The position numbers and the translations under genes were made by a program. Below, one piece after another: positions 9,774 through 20,045 of a stretch of 64,000 nucleotides of DNA (position 1 is its first letter; each line of letters opens with the position of its first letter). The notes under the pieces are model-generated. The model made no database searches, was not told the origin of the DNA, and saw only the letters and a list, made by a program, of their open reading frames with translations. Origin of the DNA: Anolis sagrei (taxonomy: Eukaryota > Chordata > Lepidosauria > Squamata > Anolidae); assembly GCF_037176765.1 (NCBI RefSeq), contig NC_090025.1, positions 75,555,545 to 75,619,544 of the forward strand. The letters run 5' to 3'.

Positions 9774-9885
9774 TTTATTTTTTCGGGCTACATGGCCATG
9801 TTCTAGAGGCATTCACTCCTGACGTTTCGCCTGCATCTATGGCAAGCATCCTCAGAGGTAGTGAAGTCTGTTGGAACTAGGAAAA
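9774..9885 (+). repeat. Penelope-like terminal repeat with hammerhead core (minus strand)
   Basis: The partial copy ends where a Helitron 5' end begins at 9886. On the minus strand, CTGAGGA (9855-9849), a hairpin, then GAAACGTC (9828-9821) form an intact hammerhead-type core; see findings. Confidence 0.8.
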
Positions 9886-10917
9886 TCTATATAAATAAAA
9901 ATGTAATGTTAGTTCGTGCTACCATCAGAACTCAAAAACCACTGGGGGAATTGGCACCAAATTTGGACACAAGACACCTAACCGTCCAATTTATGTCCTC
10001 CACTCAAAAAAATTGATTTTGTCATTTGGGAATTGTTGCTGGGATTTATAGTTTACCTACAATCAAAGAGCATTCTGAACTCCACCAATGATGGAATTGG
10101 GCCACACTTAGCACACAGGGCTCCCATGACCAACAGAAAAAACTGGAATGGTTTGGTGGACATTGGCCTTGAGTTTGGGAATTATAGTTCACCCACATCC
10201 AGAGAGCACTGTGGACTCAAACAGTGATGAATCTGGAGCAAACTTGGCATGAATCCTCAATATGCTCAAATGTGAATACTGGTGGAGATTGGGGAAAATA
10301 GAACTTGACATTTGGGAGTTGTAGTTGCTGGGATTTATCATTCACCTACAATCAAAGAGCATTCTGAACTCCACCAATGATGGAATTAAACCAATTTTGG
10401 CACACAGAACCTCCACGACCAACAGAAAATACTATACAAGGGTTTGGTGGGCACTGACCTTGAGTTTTGGAGTTGTAGTTCACCTACATCCAGAGAGCAC
10501 TGTGGACTCAAACAATGATGGAACTGGACCAAACTTGGCACAAATACTCAATATGCCCAAATGTGAACACTGTTGGAGTTTGGGGAATAGAGACCTTGAC
10601 ATTTGGGATTTATAGTTCACCTACAATCAAAAAGCACTCTGAACCCAGCCCACAATGGATCTGCACCAAACTTAGCACACTACCTACATGGCCAACATTG
10701 AATACTGGTGGGGTGGGATGGGGAGTATTTTTGAATTCTGGGAGTTGTAGTTCACCAACACCAAAAAGGAAGAGAAGGACAGATGGAGAGATCTTTAGCC
10801 TTCTCTGCCAAAAGGGTTCCTATGACCATCAGAAATATATGTTTTCTGATGGACTTTGGTGACCCCTCTGAAACCCACTCGTGACCCCCTCAGGTGGTCT
10901 CCAGGTTAGGAAGCACT
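9886..10917 (+). mobile_element. Helitron-type 5' end with repeated internal units
   Basis: Begins TCTATATAAATAAAAATG directly after an A, as at 19762, 51055 and (reversed) 62296. The interior has about four degenerate units of 150-250 bp, each with 'ttgtagttcacctacatcc' or 'caatcaaagagcattctgaa'. The right end (…ccaggttaggaagcactg) resembles a hAT terminus rather than the Helitron ctag end, so the element looks chimeric or nested. Confidence 0.7.
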
Positions 10918-10930
10918 GTTCTAGAGGCAT

Positions 10931-11142
10931 TCTTTTTTTTAAGATATTTTATTATGTTATACACACAGATCGATAAGCCAAATTCCAAGTGTTACACATA
11001 TAAATCCTGAGTAATTCAACAAATATTGAAGACATTATGCTAATTTACACTGGTGTATATTACATTATTTCCACCTTCCCTCCCTCTCCCTCCCTCTTCA
11101 ACCACAGTATATTTCTACTAATCTTGCAGATCCAGCCACTGG
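10931..11142 (-). repeat. 5'-truncated retroposon, antisense (probably L1 3' end)
   Basis: Begins with a poly(T) run (10931-10938). The flanking text ggcattc (left) and ggcattctctcc (right) forms a target duplication within the Penelope repeat. The body lacks coding sequence. The L1 assignment rests only on the poly(A)-type tail and is tentative. Confidence 0.5.
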
Positions 11143-11206
11143 CATTCTCTCCTGACGTTTCGCCTGCATCTATGGCAAGCATCCTCAGAGGTAGTGAGGT
11201 CTGTTG

Positions 11207-12172
11207 TGAAAAGAAGCAAGGGAGCTGAGGGATAATTTATTGTTGCCTCCAATTTGAAAGGATCCAGTATTCAGGAGATTTGCAACTGGCCGATTTGCAA
11301 TGGAGGTTTCCGATTAGGGAACAAATCTACCATCAAGTTGGAAGGGAGGCTGTTCAATTGCACCTCCTCCTTTATTAAGAAAGTAATAACTTAGTAGTAA
11401 TTACACTGTATATACTGTAGCGTGACTGGAGAGAAGAATGTAGATTTATTTCGTTACTTTTCCCTGCGTTTCTGCCACCACGTGAGGTAAGTTGTAATAT
11501 TGTGAGAAATGGCACTTTGTACCCAGAATAGACAGAGCTGAGGCAGTCTTCAAATAAAAGTTAACAATTTTATTAAGTACACAGCGTGTGGTTGCAAGAC
11601 GTAACTTTTGTTATAGAACTTAGAACAGTGCTTGGTTAGTTGAATGTTACACTCTTTCAGGTTACACAGTATCTTCCTGAGGTGAATCACTTATTACAAA
11701 ACAAAGTTTCAATACAGGGATGTCTCCCTTATCTGATCCTCCCTTGATCAGATACTTAATAAGATTATTCTTTAGCCTTTCCTTAGACTAAAGGAATACT
11801 GGCTTCGTTTCCCTTATCAGCCTCTCTAGGCTAAGAAACTTCCAGTAGCTTAATCTGGTTTTCCAAACCCTCAAAACTTTGCTTCACAATTTACTCTCTT
11901 TCAGCTACAACCTCCTAATCCTTTCCTCTACCAACTGCTCTAAACCTAAACCCTAACTCCTCACTCCTCGGAACCTAAACCCTAACTGATTTTTAACTGT
12001 CCTTCTTTCAAACTGTCCCCTCTAAGCTCCTCCCACTTCTCTCTCACCTGCATCGGTCTCCATGGCAACACACATGGAGGACTCCTCTGACTTAGGCCGC
12101 TCCAGCATTACTGCAGCCAATCTAAACACAAATACAGTTAAAATCATACAATTTATAATCAACTCCTGTACA
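11207..12172. mobile_element. Probable solo LTR (fossil)
   Basis: About 966 bp with TG…CA ends inserted in a Penelope repeat, flanked by GTTG on both sides (11203-11206 and 12173-12176). The uninterrupted Penelope copies read straight across this point. The interior has AATAAA-type signals around 11548-11560 and no open frame. Only one LTR is present, so internal genes are absent. Family (endogenous retrovirus or Gypsy kin) undetermined. Confidence 0.6.
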
Positions 12173-12333
12173 GTTGAAACTAGGAAAAGGGGGTTTATAT
12201 ATCTGTGGAATGACCAGGGTGGGACAAAGGACTCTTGTCTGTTGGAGGTTGATGTGAATGTTTCAACTGACCACCTTGATTAGCATTTGATGGCCTGGCA
12301 GTGCCTGGGGCAATATTTTGTTGAGAGGTGATT

Positions 12334-13158
12334 AGATGTACCTGATAGGCATAGGATTACAGCCTGTGTTGGACGGGGTTACACTCCCCCAGGATCGCAG
12401 CTTGGGTGTGATCTTGGACTCGTCTCTGAGCCTGGTTTCAAGGGTGACCAGGGGAGCATTCGCACAGTTAAAACTTGTGCGCCAGCTGCGCCCGTACCTT
12501 GGGAAGTCTGACTTGGCCGCGGTAGTCCACGCTCTGGTTACATACCGTATAGACTACTGCAACAGGAGCAGCACTCAGGGAGCATACTACTCCTCTGTTG
12601 CGCCAGCTCCACGGGCTGCCAGTTTGCTACCGGGCACAATTCAAAGTGCTGGTGTTAGCCTATAAAGCCCTAAACGGTTCTGGCCCTACTTACCTCTCCG
12701 AACGCATCTCCTCCTATGAACCAGCTAGGACACTAAGATCATCTGGGGAGGTCCTGCTCTCTGTCCCGCCTGCATCACAGGCACGCTTGGTGGAGACGAG
12801 AGACAGGGCCTTCTCAGTGGTGCCCCCTCAGCTGTGGAACGCCCTGCCTGCAGATATCAGATTGGCCCCCTCCCTGCTGGCGTTCCAGAGGAAAGTGAAG
12901 ACCTGGCTGTTCGAACAAGCATTTGATTAAACAGTGTAATTGAACATAGGAATACGGAATAATGGATGATGAGACTGGATTCTGATTTTACTGTTGAGGC
13001 GCTAATGATTGTTATACTGATGTTTAATTATTTATGTTACAATTGTTTTTAATTGCCCTATACTTGTCTCGTGATGTTTTGTATCAATGTTGTTCACCAC
13101 TTTGAGTTGCCTGAGGGCTAAGAAAAGCAGTATATAAATAAAGTAAATAATAAATAAA
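12334..13158 (+). repeat. L2 LINE 3' third inserted in Penelope
   Basis: Two overlapping frames (12336-12665 and 12598-12930) encode LGVILDSSLSLVSRVTRGAFAQL, YLGKSDLAAVVHALVT, LHGLPVCYRAQFKVLVLAYKALNGSGPTYL (in segments) and end KVKTWLFEQAFD. The UTR ends in an aataaataaat tail. Flanking Penelope text (gaggtgattag / tgtttcctctctgttg) is contiguous elsewhere (27255-27300). Confidence 0.9.
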
Positions 13159-13715
13159 TTGTTTCCTCTCTGTTGTTTTGCTGTTGTAATTTTAGAGTTT
13201 TTTAATACTGGTAGCCAGATTTTGTTCATTTTCATGGTTTCCTCCTTTCTGTTGAAATTGTCCACATGCTTGTGTATTTCTCTGTGTAGTCTGACATGGT
13301 GGCTGTCCGAGTGGTCCAGCATTTCTGTGTTCTCAAATAAAATGCTGTGTCCAGGTTGGTTCATCAGGTGCTCTGCTATGGCTGACTTCTCTGGTTGAAG
13401 TAGTCTGCAGTGCCTTTTATGTTCCTTGACTCGTGTTTGGGCAATGCTGCGTTTTGTGGTCCCTATGTAGACTTGTCCACAGCTGCATGGTATACGGTAG
13501 ACTCCTGCAGAGGTGAGAGGATCCCTCTTGTCCTTTGCTGAACGTAGCATTTGTTGGATTTTCTTGGTGGGTCTGCAAGTGGTTTGTATGTTATGTTTCT
13601 TCATCAGCTTCCCTATGCGGTCAGTGGTTCCCTTGATGTATGTTCTCAGTTGTGCAGCTCTTCTGATGTCTGAGGTGGGAGTATCCATTGGCCTGTAGAG
13701 CCCAGTTTAGCTGGT
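13159..13715 (-). mobile_element. Penelope-like element ORF, GIY-YIG endonuclease part
   Basis: The minus-strand frame (start 13688) encodes RKLMKKHNIQT-type RT-thumb/linker sequence, then KDKRDPLTSAGVYRIPC and CGQVYIGTTKRSIAQTRVKEH. The GVY (13505-13497) and VYIG (13472-13461) pair is the GIY-YIG nuclease signature, and the CSC cysteines before it are typical of Penelope elements. The downstream segment (NRKEETMKMNKIWLPVLKNSK) leads into the terminal repeat at 13159-13250. The RT core is missing, so this is a 5'-truncated copy. Penelope elements retrotranspose using this linked RT and endonuclease. Confidence 0.88.
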
Positions 13716-13744
13716 TCAGTTCATCTTGGGTTATAGACGGCAAC

Positions 13745-14018
13745 CTTTGAGCGCATAGAGAAGCTGATGAAAAAACACAAACTATCTACAGACCAAGAAA
13801 ATCCAACAAATGCTACATTCAGCAAAGGACAAGAGGGATCCCCTCACTTCTGCAGGAGTCTACCGTATACCATGCAGCTGTGGACAAGTCTACATAGGGA
13901 CCACCAAATGCAGCATTGCTCAAACACTAATCAAGGAACATGAAAGGCACTGCAGACTAACTCAGCCAGAGGAGTAAGCCATAGCAGAGCACCTGATGAA
14001 CCAACTTGGGCACAGCTT
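13745..14018 (+). mobile_element. Second Penelope GIY-YIG fragment, inverted relative to the first
   Basis: The plus strand reads the same region (EKLMKKHK, KDKRDPLTSAGVYRIPCSCG, VYIGTTKCSIAQTL, KEHERHCRLTQPEE) with a stop after PEE at about 13975. It forms a head-to-head inverted pair with 13159-13715 across a spacer of about 30 bp. Confidence 0.85.
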
Positions 14019-14130
14019 CTTATTTATTTATTTATTTTACTATATTTATACCCCGCTCTTCTCACCCCAAAGAGGACTCAGAGCGGCTTACAGATTATGG
14101 CAAAATTCAATGCCTCATTATACATGTTTG
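14019..14130 (-). repeat. LINE (L2-type) 3' end, antisense
   Basis: Tail (ttta)n at 14021-14040, then 'ataccccgctcttctcaccc' and 'gaggactcagagcggcttac', the common 3' terminus repeated at 24135, 49702, 57955 and 58725. Confidence 0.75.
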
Positions 14131-15268
14131 TTGTTGTTTATTTGTTCAGTCGCTTCCAACTCTTTGTGACCTCATGCACCAGCCCACACCAGAGCTCCCT
14201 GTCAGCTTTCACCACCCCCAGCTCCTTCAGAGTCAAGCCAGTCACTTCAAGTATACCATCTATCCATCTTGCCCTTGGTTGGCCCCTCTTCCCTTTTCCT
14301 TCCATTTTCCCCAGCATCATTGTCTTCTCCAAGCTTTCCTTTCTTCTCATTTTGTGGCCAAAGTGCTTCATCTTGGCTTCTACTATCTTTCCCTCCAATG
14401 AGCAGTCGGGCTTTATTTCCTGACGTATGGACTGGTTGGATCTCCTCACTGTCCAAGGCACTCTCAGCACTTTCCTCCAACACCACAGCTCAAAAGCATC
14501 TCTCTTCCTTCGCTCAGCCTTCCCTATGGTCCAGCTCTCACATCCGTAGGTTGTACCATTGCTTTAACTATGTGGATCTTTGTTGCCAATGTGATGTCTC
14601 TCCTCTTCACTATATTATCAAGATTGGACATTGCTCTCCTCCCAAGAAGTAAACGTCTTCTGATTTCCTGGCTGCAGTCTGAATCTGAAATAATCTTTGC
14701 ACCTAGAAATACAAAGTCTGTCACTGCCTCCATGTTTTCTCCCTCTATTTCCCAGCTATCAATCATTCTTATTGCCATAATATTGGGGATTTTTATGTTT
14801 AACTGCAACCCAGCTTTTGCACTTTCTTCTTTCACCTTGATTAGAAGGCTCCTCAACTCCTCCTCGCTTTCAGCCATCAAAGTGGTATCATCTGCATATC
14901 TAAGGTTGTTAATATTTCATCTAGCAATTTTTACCCCATCCTTACATTCGTCAAGCCCTACACATCGCATGATGTGTTCTGTGTACAAGTTGAATAGGTT
15001 GGGGGAGAGTATACAACCCTGCCGTACACCTTTCCCAATCTTGGAGCAGTCTGTTGTTCCATGGTCAGTTCTTACTGTTGCTACTTGGTCCTTATACAGA
15101 TTCCTCGGGAGAGAGACAAGGTGATTTGGTATGCCCATACCACCAAGAACATGCCACAATTTATTATGATCCACACAGTCAAAGGCTTTAGAATAGTCAA
15201 TAAAACAGGAAAAAAGATGTTTTTCTAAAACTCCTTGCCTTTCTCCATTATCTAGCGGATATGGGCAA
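14128..15268 (-). repeat. BovB (RTE clade) LINE, 3' part of ORF
   Basis: Minus-strand frames encode, in order: FSCFIDYSKAFDCVDHNKLW (RT motif A), GVRQGCILSPNLFNLYTEHIM, the YADD box (14898-14887), ESEEELRSLLIKVKEESAKAGL, DFVFLGAKIISDSDCSQEI, RRLLLGRRAMSNLD, WTVRRSNQSI, KMKHFGHKMRR, RARWIDGI and the C-terminal WCGLVHEVTKSWKRLN. These match the BovB order I know from ruminants and squamates. The 3' end is at 14128, near 'cagtcgcttccaactctttg'. Frameshifts show a dead copy. The left edge (15268) is where similarity stops. Confidence 0.92.
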
Positions 15269-15318
15269 TTTGGTCTCTTGTTCATTTCACACTTAGGTTG
15301 ACCCTGGAATCCTGGGAG

Positions 15319-15624
15319 CAGAGGCGGCCCTAGGTAATTTTCAACAATAAGCAAGCAGTATTTTGGCACACCACCACCCCTCCCCAACCAATCACTGATA
15401 TATATTTTCTGTTCATCGTGGGAGTTCTGTGTGCCATATTTGGTTCAATTCCATCATTGGTGGAGTTCAGAATGCTTTTGATTGTAGGTGAACTATACAT
15501 CCCAGTAACTACAACTCACATATGTCAAGGTCTATTTTCCCTCAAGAGCGCCTCAAGAGCACCCTTGGGCAAAATCAACTATACTGCAAATGCTTACTTT
15601 GTTTAATGGCTTGAGCCGCCCCTG
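15319..15624. mobile_element. hAT element with perfect 8-bp target duplication, carrying an inserted repeat
   Basis: Terminal sequences cagaggcggccc and gagccgcccctg are inverted. Flanks cctgggag at 15311-15318 and 15625-15632 are identical. About 15395-15540 is a Helitron-type unit ('gtgtgccatatttggttcaa', 'ggtgaactatacatcccag'). Confidence 0.85.
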
Positions 15625-15632
15625 CCTGGGAG

Positions 15633-15985
15633 ATATAGTTTAATGAGGCACCAGCACTCAGAGGAGGATAAAGGCTTTGTGAAACTACAACTCCCAGGAT
15701 CCCATAGCATCGAGCCAAGGCAGTTCAAGTGTTATCAAACTGCATTCATTCCATGGCATAGATGCACCCTTTGTTCAATGCTCAAGCTGCATCCAAGGTA
15801 TACTTTGCCAGTAAATTAGCATTGTTGCATTTGCAGGAGATGAGGCGATATCGGACAAGCAACGTGATCAGTTTTATTTGACCGCATGTGTGAAAAAAAT
15901 TAAAAATAATAAAATGCAGGTCATTTATTTAGTACCGAAAGTAGGTAAGACTAATATCCATACAAACCAAAGATCACTTCTTAAA
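15633..15985. other. Short MITE-like repeat, then plain sequence
   Basis: 15633-15750 ('aaactacaactcccaggatc', 'caaactgcattcattcc', 'atagatgcacc') resembles a common lizard MITE. 15750-15985 shows no recognisable feature. Confidence 0.45.
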
Positions 15986-16138
15986 CTATTGAGTCTATGC
16001 TGCCATATAAAATCCAGATTATGTCCTTTAAACTGGGTTATATGCCAGTGTAGGCTCATGTAATCCCATTCAAAACAGGTAATCTGGATTATCTGCTTTG
16101 ATAATCTGAATTATATGGAGGTGCAGAAGGGGACTTAT
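15986..16138. mobile_element. MITE-P copy, palindromic
   Basis: 'tgctgccatataaaatccag…tggattatctgctttgataatctgaattatatgg' (in pieces): inverted arms of the MITE-P family. Its outer ends are degraded. Confidence 0.65.
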
Positions 16139-16640
16139 TCTCTTTGATCAAAGTGGGGCTCTAAGCCTGTAATTTTGAGTGTTTAAAACACTGGGATTAT
16201 TGTGCGTGTTTTCAGTGTGAAAGGTTATGTAATTAGGCTATTAGCTCTTTGACGCAGCTAAAAATATTTGCGGTAACTGTGCCGCCTTTATCCTGAGGGG
16301 TTGTTAAGAGAGTCTGGCAAAAAAACAATGGAGAGATTTGTGGCCGCTTATAAAACATATACTGATTTCTTGTGGCATTAATTTGGGGGAGGGGAGGGAG
16401 TTATTACACCTCCAGGACCTCATCCGTTATTCATCTATTTAATAAACTCATAATTTCATTATAGTCTTGACATTTAATTTAGACCAATGCTAAAAACATT
16501 TATAAAGACATAAACAAGTCCAATACACTTCCTGATATCCCACCTAGTATTGTTATTTTATACTTTTTTATTCTATCGTTGTCATAACAATGGGTCAAAT
16601 TGCAAAGTATTTAAACCAGTACAGGTTGCAAACATACAAA
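16139..16640. other. Intergenic sequence, nothing recognised
   Basis: AT-rich, no long frame, no repeat with recognisable ends. Read on both strands for CWH43 exons without success. Confidence 0.4.
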
Positions 16641-16643
16641 AGC

Positions 16644-16660
16644 ATTATATATACATACAT

Positions 16661-16703
<43 letters not shown>
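16644..16703. repeat. (ACAT)n(AC)n microsatellite
   Basis: atacatacatac… then acacac… over about 60 bp. Confidence 0.95.
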
Positions 16704-17143
16704 TTATCTGTATATGAAAGAGAGTACAGAGTACAGAGTTTTATATTCCATATAACAGCATGTAAGTGAAATGCTGGTAACACTGGAGAAAGGTTCCAAA
16801 TATTATAGCGTGGATTGACAAATTAATGGATTTGGCTGAAACAGATAAATTGACAAACCTATTAAAATAACAGTCAATAAAAGTTATATAAAATCTGGAA
16901 AACTTTTACAGACTGTGTAAAGAAAAAAGACATTGTAACTATAGGCATTAGTATAGAACGAAGACAAATATTTTCTTATTACAAGTAAAGATAGTAAATA
17001 TAATAGAAGTAGTTTAGAGAGGAGACAAATTATATTATCATACTGCCACCAGAGAAGCCCAGGAAGGCAAATTTAATGACGGAATAGGAAGAAAGTGCCA
17101 TATATTGTCTTTGTATTTTGTCTTGTTTCGGTGTGTTTTAAAT

Positions 17144-17149
<6 letters not shown>
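16704..17149. other. AT-rich intergenic sequence
   Basis: No supported gene or repeat. Confidence 0.4.

Positions 17150-17192
<43 letters not shown>
17150..17192. repeat. (TA)n microsatellite
   Basis: About 21 tandem ta, directly before the tail of a minus-strand SINE-A. Confidence 0.95.
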
Positions 17193-17194
<2 letters not shown>

Positions 17195-17422
17195 GTCAGG
17201 AACAACCTGAGAAGCTGCAAGTCGCAAGGACGTTGCCCAGGGGACACCCGGATGATTTGATGTTTTATCATCCTTGTGAGAGGCTTCTCTCATGTCCTCA
17301 CATGAGGAGCTGGAGCTGATAGAGGGAGCTCATCTGCCTCTCCCCGGATTTGAACCTGTGAGCTGTCGGTATTCAGTCCTGCCGGCACAGGGGTTTAACC
17401 CACTGCGCCACCGGGGGCTCCC
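17193..17422 (-). repeat. SINE-A, tRNA-headed SINE
   Basis: Minus strand: A box tggcgcagtgggttaaac and B-box region, then the body 'gagctccctctatcagctcc', 'acgtccttgcgacttgcagc', 'ctgacatta'. The tail (aacaacctgagaagctgcaagtc on plus) is shortened next to the (TA)n tract. Confidence 0.85.
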
Positions 17423-17465
17423 AATGCATATATATTGTCTGTCTATTGTTTCTTGTAATTTATGT

Positions 17466-17786
17466 AGGTAAAGGTTTTTCCCCTGACATTAAGTCCAGTC
17501 GTGTCTGACTCTGGGGGGTGGTGCTCATCTCCATTTCTAAGCCAAAGAGCCAGTGTTGTCCATAGACACCTCCAAGGTCATGAGGCTGGCGTGATTGCAT
17601 GGAGCGCCATTACCTTCCCGCCAGAGCAGTACCTATTGATCTACTCATATTTACATGTTTTTGAACTGCTAGGTTGGCAGAAGCTGGGGCTGACAGTGGG
17701 AGCTCACACCACTCCCCGGATTTGCAACCTTTTGGTCAACAAGTTGAGCAGCTCAGTGCTTTACCCCACTGCTCCACCTGGGACAA
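17466..17786 (-). repeat. SINE-B, tRNA-headed SINE
   Basis: Plus text runs from tail to head: 'ggtaaaggtttttcccctgac', 'cattaagtccagtcgtgtctg', 'gctcatctccatttctaagc', 'tttgaactgctaggttggca', 'ccactgctccacctggg' (each a separate segment). The A-box end is at 17786. Confidence 0.88.
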
Positions 17787-17789
17787 ATT

Positions 17790-18345
17790 TAAGTATTAAA
17801 TTTGTATCAATAAAAGAATACATAGAACCATCATTTTTCATTTTATATGTTTTCAATAGTCAATATGCAATGACCTCTCCAGTAATATTAAGGGATCTCT
17901 TATGCTCTGTTCTTGCTAAAATATTCTTTTTAGTCTATGTAGGTTTCTAAACAACACTGAGAGCCCTTCCGCACAGCCCTATAACCTAGGGTATCAAGGC
18001 AGAAAATCCCACAATATCTGTTTTGAATTGGGTTATCTGAGTCCACACTGCCATATATTCAAAGCAAATAATGTGGGATTTTATTCAGCTATGTGAAACG
18101 GGCCTTAGGTTCTTCATCGATCCTGCCTCAAACAGAGGATTTTGAAACAGTACGGATATCTCTTCTATTGCCATGTTTTCTTTCTGCTGCTTAGTTTTTC
18201 TTCTTTGCCAGAAAATATATATATAGGTTTTCAGTGCTTGAAATGCCTTCTGGCATGTATGTATATCTCATAACTTCAGACACAAGTTCAACAATTTGGA
18301 CAAAGGAGATTCTAACTCAAAAAACTACATCATATGGTCAACATA
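17790..18345. other. Intergenic sequence with one MITE-P
   Basis: 17967-18113 is a MITE-P copy (gcccttccgcacagccc … gtgaaacgggcc). The remainder shows nothing recognisable. Confidence 0.55.
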
Positions 18346-18491
18346 GGGCCCTTCCACACATTTAACCCATAATATGTTGGCAGATAATCAATAATATCTG
18401 CTTTGAACTGGCTTATCTGAGTCCACACTACCATATAATCCAGTTCAAAGCAGATAATGTGGGATTTTATACAGCGGTGTGGAAGGGGCCG
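18346..18491. mobile_element. MITE-P copy, well preserved palindrome
   Basis: Ends gggcccttccacacatttaa and gtgtggaaggggcc. The two halves pair over most of about 145 bp ('cagataatcaataatatctg'/'cagataatgtgggatttta'). Confidence 0.8.
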
Positions 18492-18659
18492 TAGACTTAT
18501 ATAATACAATTTAACTGCATTAAACAGCAATATATGAATCTACACTGACTATATACTGCAGTTTCAGGCTGCATGATATGGCAGTGTAGATGGGGCCTAA
18601 GTCTCATAATACATTTATTATAGTACAGTCTCATAATACATTTATTATACTTAGAATTG

Positions 18660-18890
18660 TAAAAGCATAGGATCATCGTTGGAAGACACTACAAGGGCCA
18701 TTCCGTCCAACTCCCTGCCATGCAGGAGAATACAGTCAAAGCACCCCCGACAAATGGTCATCCAGCCTTTGCTTAAAAGCCTCCAGAGAAGGAAACTCCA
18801 TCACGCTCTGAGGCAGCATATTCCACTGTCAAACAGCTCTTACCATCAGGAAGTTTTTCCTAATGTTTTTAGGTGGAATGTTTTTTTCCT
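18660..18890 (-). repeat. CR1 LINE 3' end, antisense
   Basis: Plus text 'agcataggatcatcgttgga' … 'ccgtccaactccctgccatg' … 'catccagcctttgcttaaa' … 'ccatcaggaagtttttccta' is the reverse of the CR1 3' end. Confidence 0.82.
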
Positions 18891-18894
18891 GCAA

Positions 18895-19390
18895 TTTTGA
18901 AGTAACTGTCCAAGGTTCTGAATACTGTCCCCCAAATCGGTTGAGCACTTCAAATAGCTCTCATAAATGGAAGATAAACTATAACCCAGAAAAGATGCAC
19001 ACTGGCATGGAAACTGCCAGCTGCCACTTGCATAATAAAAAGCTTACTTTCAAATAAGTGGCTATTGGAGGTTAAGTATAGTTTTCAAATAACTTTTGAG
19101 ACCTTTTATGCAGCAAATGTAAATAATTTGCTCTAGAGACAATGCATTTTAATTGGACAGTTCCTCCTCTCAGCCCAGATCATGGGTCCATCTAAGCCAA
19201 CAGCAGCCAGTTCCACCTAAACAACCCAGAACTGGAGGCCATTAAATACAATTATAGTGATATGATTCCATTTTAACTGCAGTGGTTGAATCCTAGGGAA
19301 TTCTGGCGCCTATAGCCTTGTGAGACACTGAGCTCTCATACATAAATTCTCTCTTGAAAGCATAATAACTAAGCTGGGACTGCCATGCAT
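18895..19390. other. Intergenic sequence
   Basis: A MITE-like fragment near 19255-19330 ('tttaactgcagtggttgaatc', 'gggaattctggcgcc'). Otherwise nothing recognised. Confidence 0.45.
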
Positions 19391-19391
19391 T

Positions 19392-19650
19392 GGACATATC
19401 ATATTTATTTTTATTTATCCTGTCAGAAGTGAATTGAGAATACAGTAATAATGTATAGAAAAACCACAAACAAAGTAAAAAAAATGGCATTATACTAAAT
19501 TTCCTTTGACCAGAAGCTGGCCACTTGGAGTGCCTTTGGTGTTTGCTGTGAGAAGGTCCACCATTGTGCATGTGGCAGGGCTCTGGCTGCATTGTAGTAA
19601 GTGGTCTGTAGTTTGCTCTTCTCCACACTCGCATGTTGTGGACTTACACT
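19392..19650 (-). repeat. Vingi-like LINE 3' end, antisense
   Basis: Reverse of the 3' end of the copy at 41600-42790: 'tttatcctgtcagaagtgaat', 'gaccagaagctggccacttg', 'ggcagggctctggctgcatt', 'ctccacactcgcatgttgtg'. Confidence 0.8.
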
Positions 19651-19761
19651 GACATGTCATGAGAAGACATGATTCACTAGAAAATACAGTAATGCTTGAT
19701 AAGGTGGAAGATGATAGACAAAGAGGAAAACCACATTACAGATGGATGATTATAATGATAA

Positions 19762-20045
19762 TCTATATAAATAAAAATGTAATGTTCGTTTGTGGGATTA
19801 ACATAACTCAAAAAACCGCTGGATGAATTGCCACCAAATTTGACCACAAGATACCTACTAACCCAAGGAGTGATCATCACTAAAAAAAATTGATTTTTGT
19901 CATTTGAGAGTTGTTGCTGGGATTTATAGTTCACCAACAATCAAAGAGCATTCTGAACTCCACCAACGATGGAATTGAACCAAATGTGGCACACAGGACT
20001 CCCATGACCAACAGAAACTCTAGAAGGGTTTGGTGGACAAGCAGA
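19762..20045 (+). mobile_element. Helitron 5' end
   Basis: TCTATATAAATAAAAATG follows an A. Then 'ttgtcatttgagagttgttg' and 'aacaatcaaagagcattctg' internal units up to 'agaagggtttggtggac'. No 3' ctag end nearby, so a 3'-truncated copy. Confidence 0.75.

Larger units (their letters stand above)
10918..12333 (+). repeat. Penelope-like terminal repeat split by two insertions
   Basis: Pieces 10918-10930, 11143-11206 and 12173-12333 join into one repeat when the L1-like piece (10931-11142) and the solo LTR (11207-12172) are removed. The piece at 11143-11206 contains an intact minus-strand hammerhead core (tcctcag 11182-11188, gacgtttc 11154-11161). Confidence 0.8.

Noticed and set aside
17193-17422. 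tRNA genes at the SINE heads
   Set aside because: The A and B boxes are SINE promoters; no cloverleaf acceptor stem can be formed with the flanking sequence.
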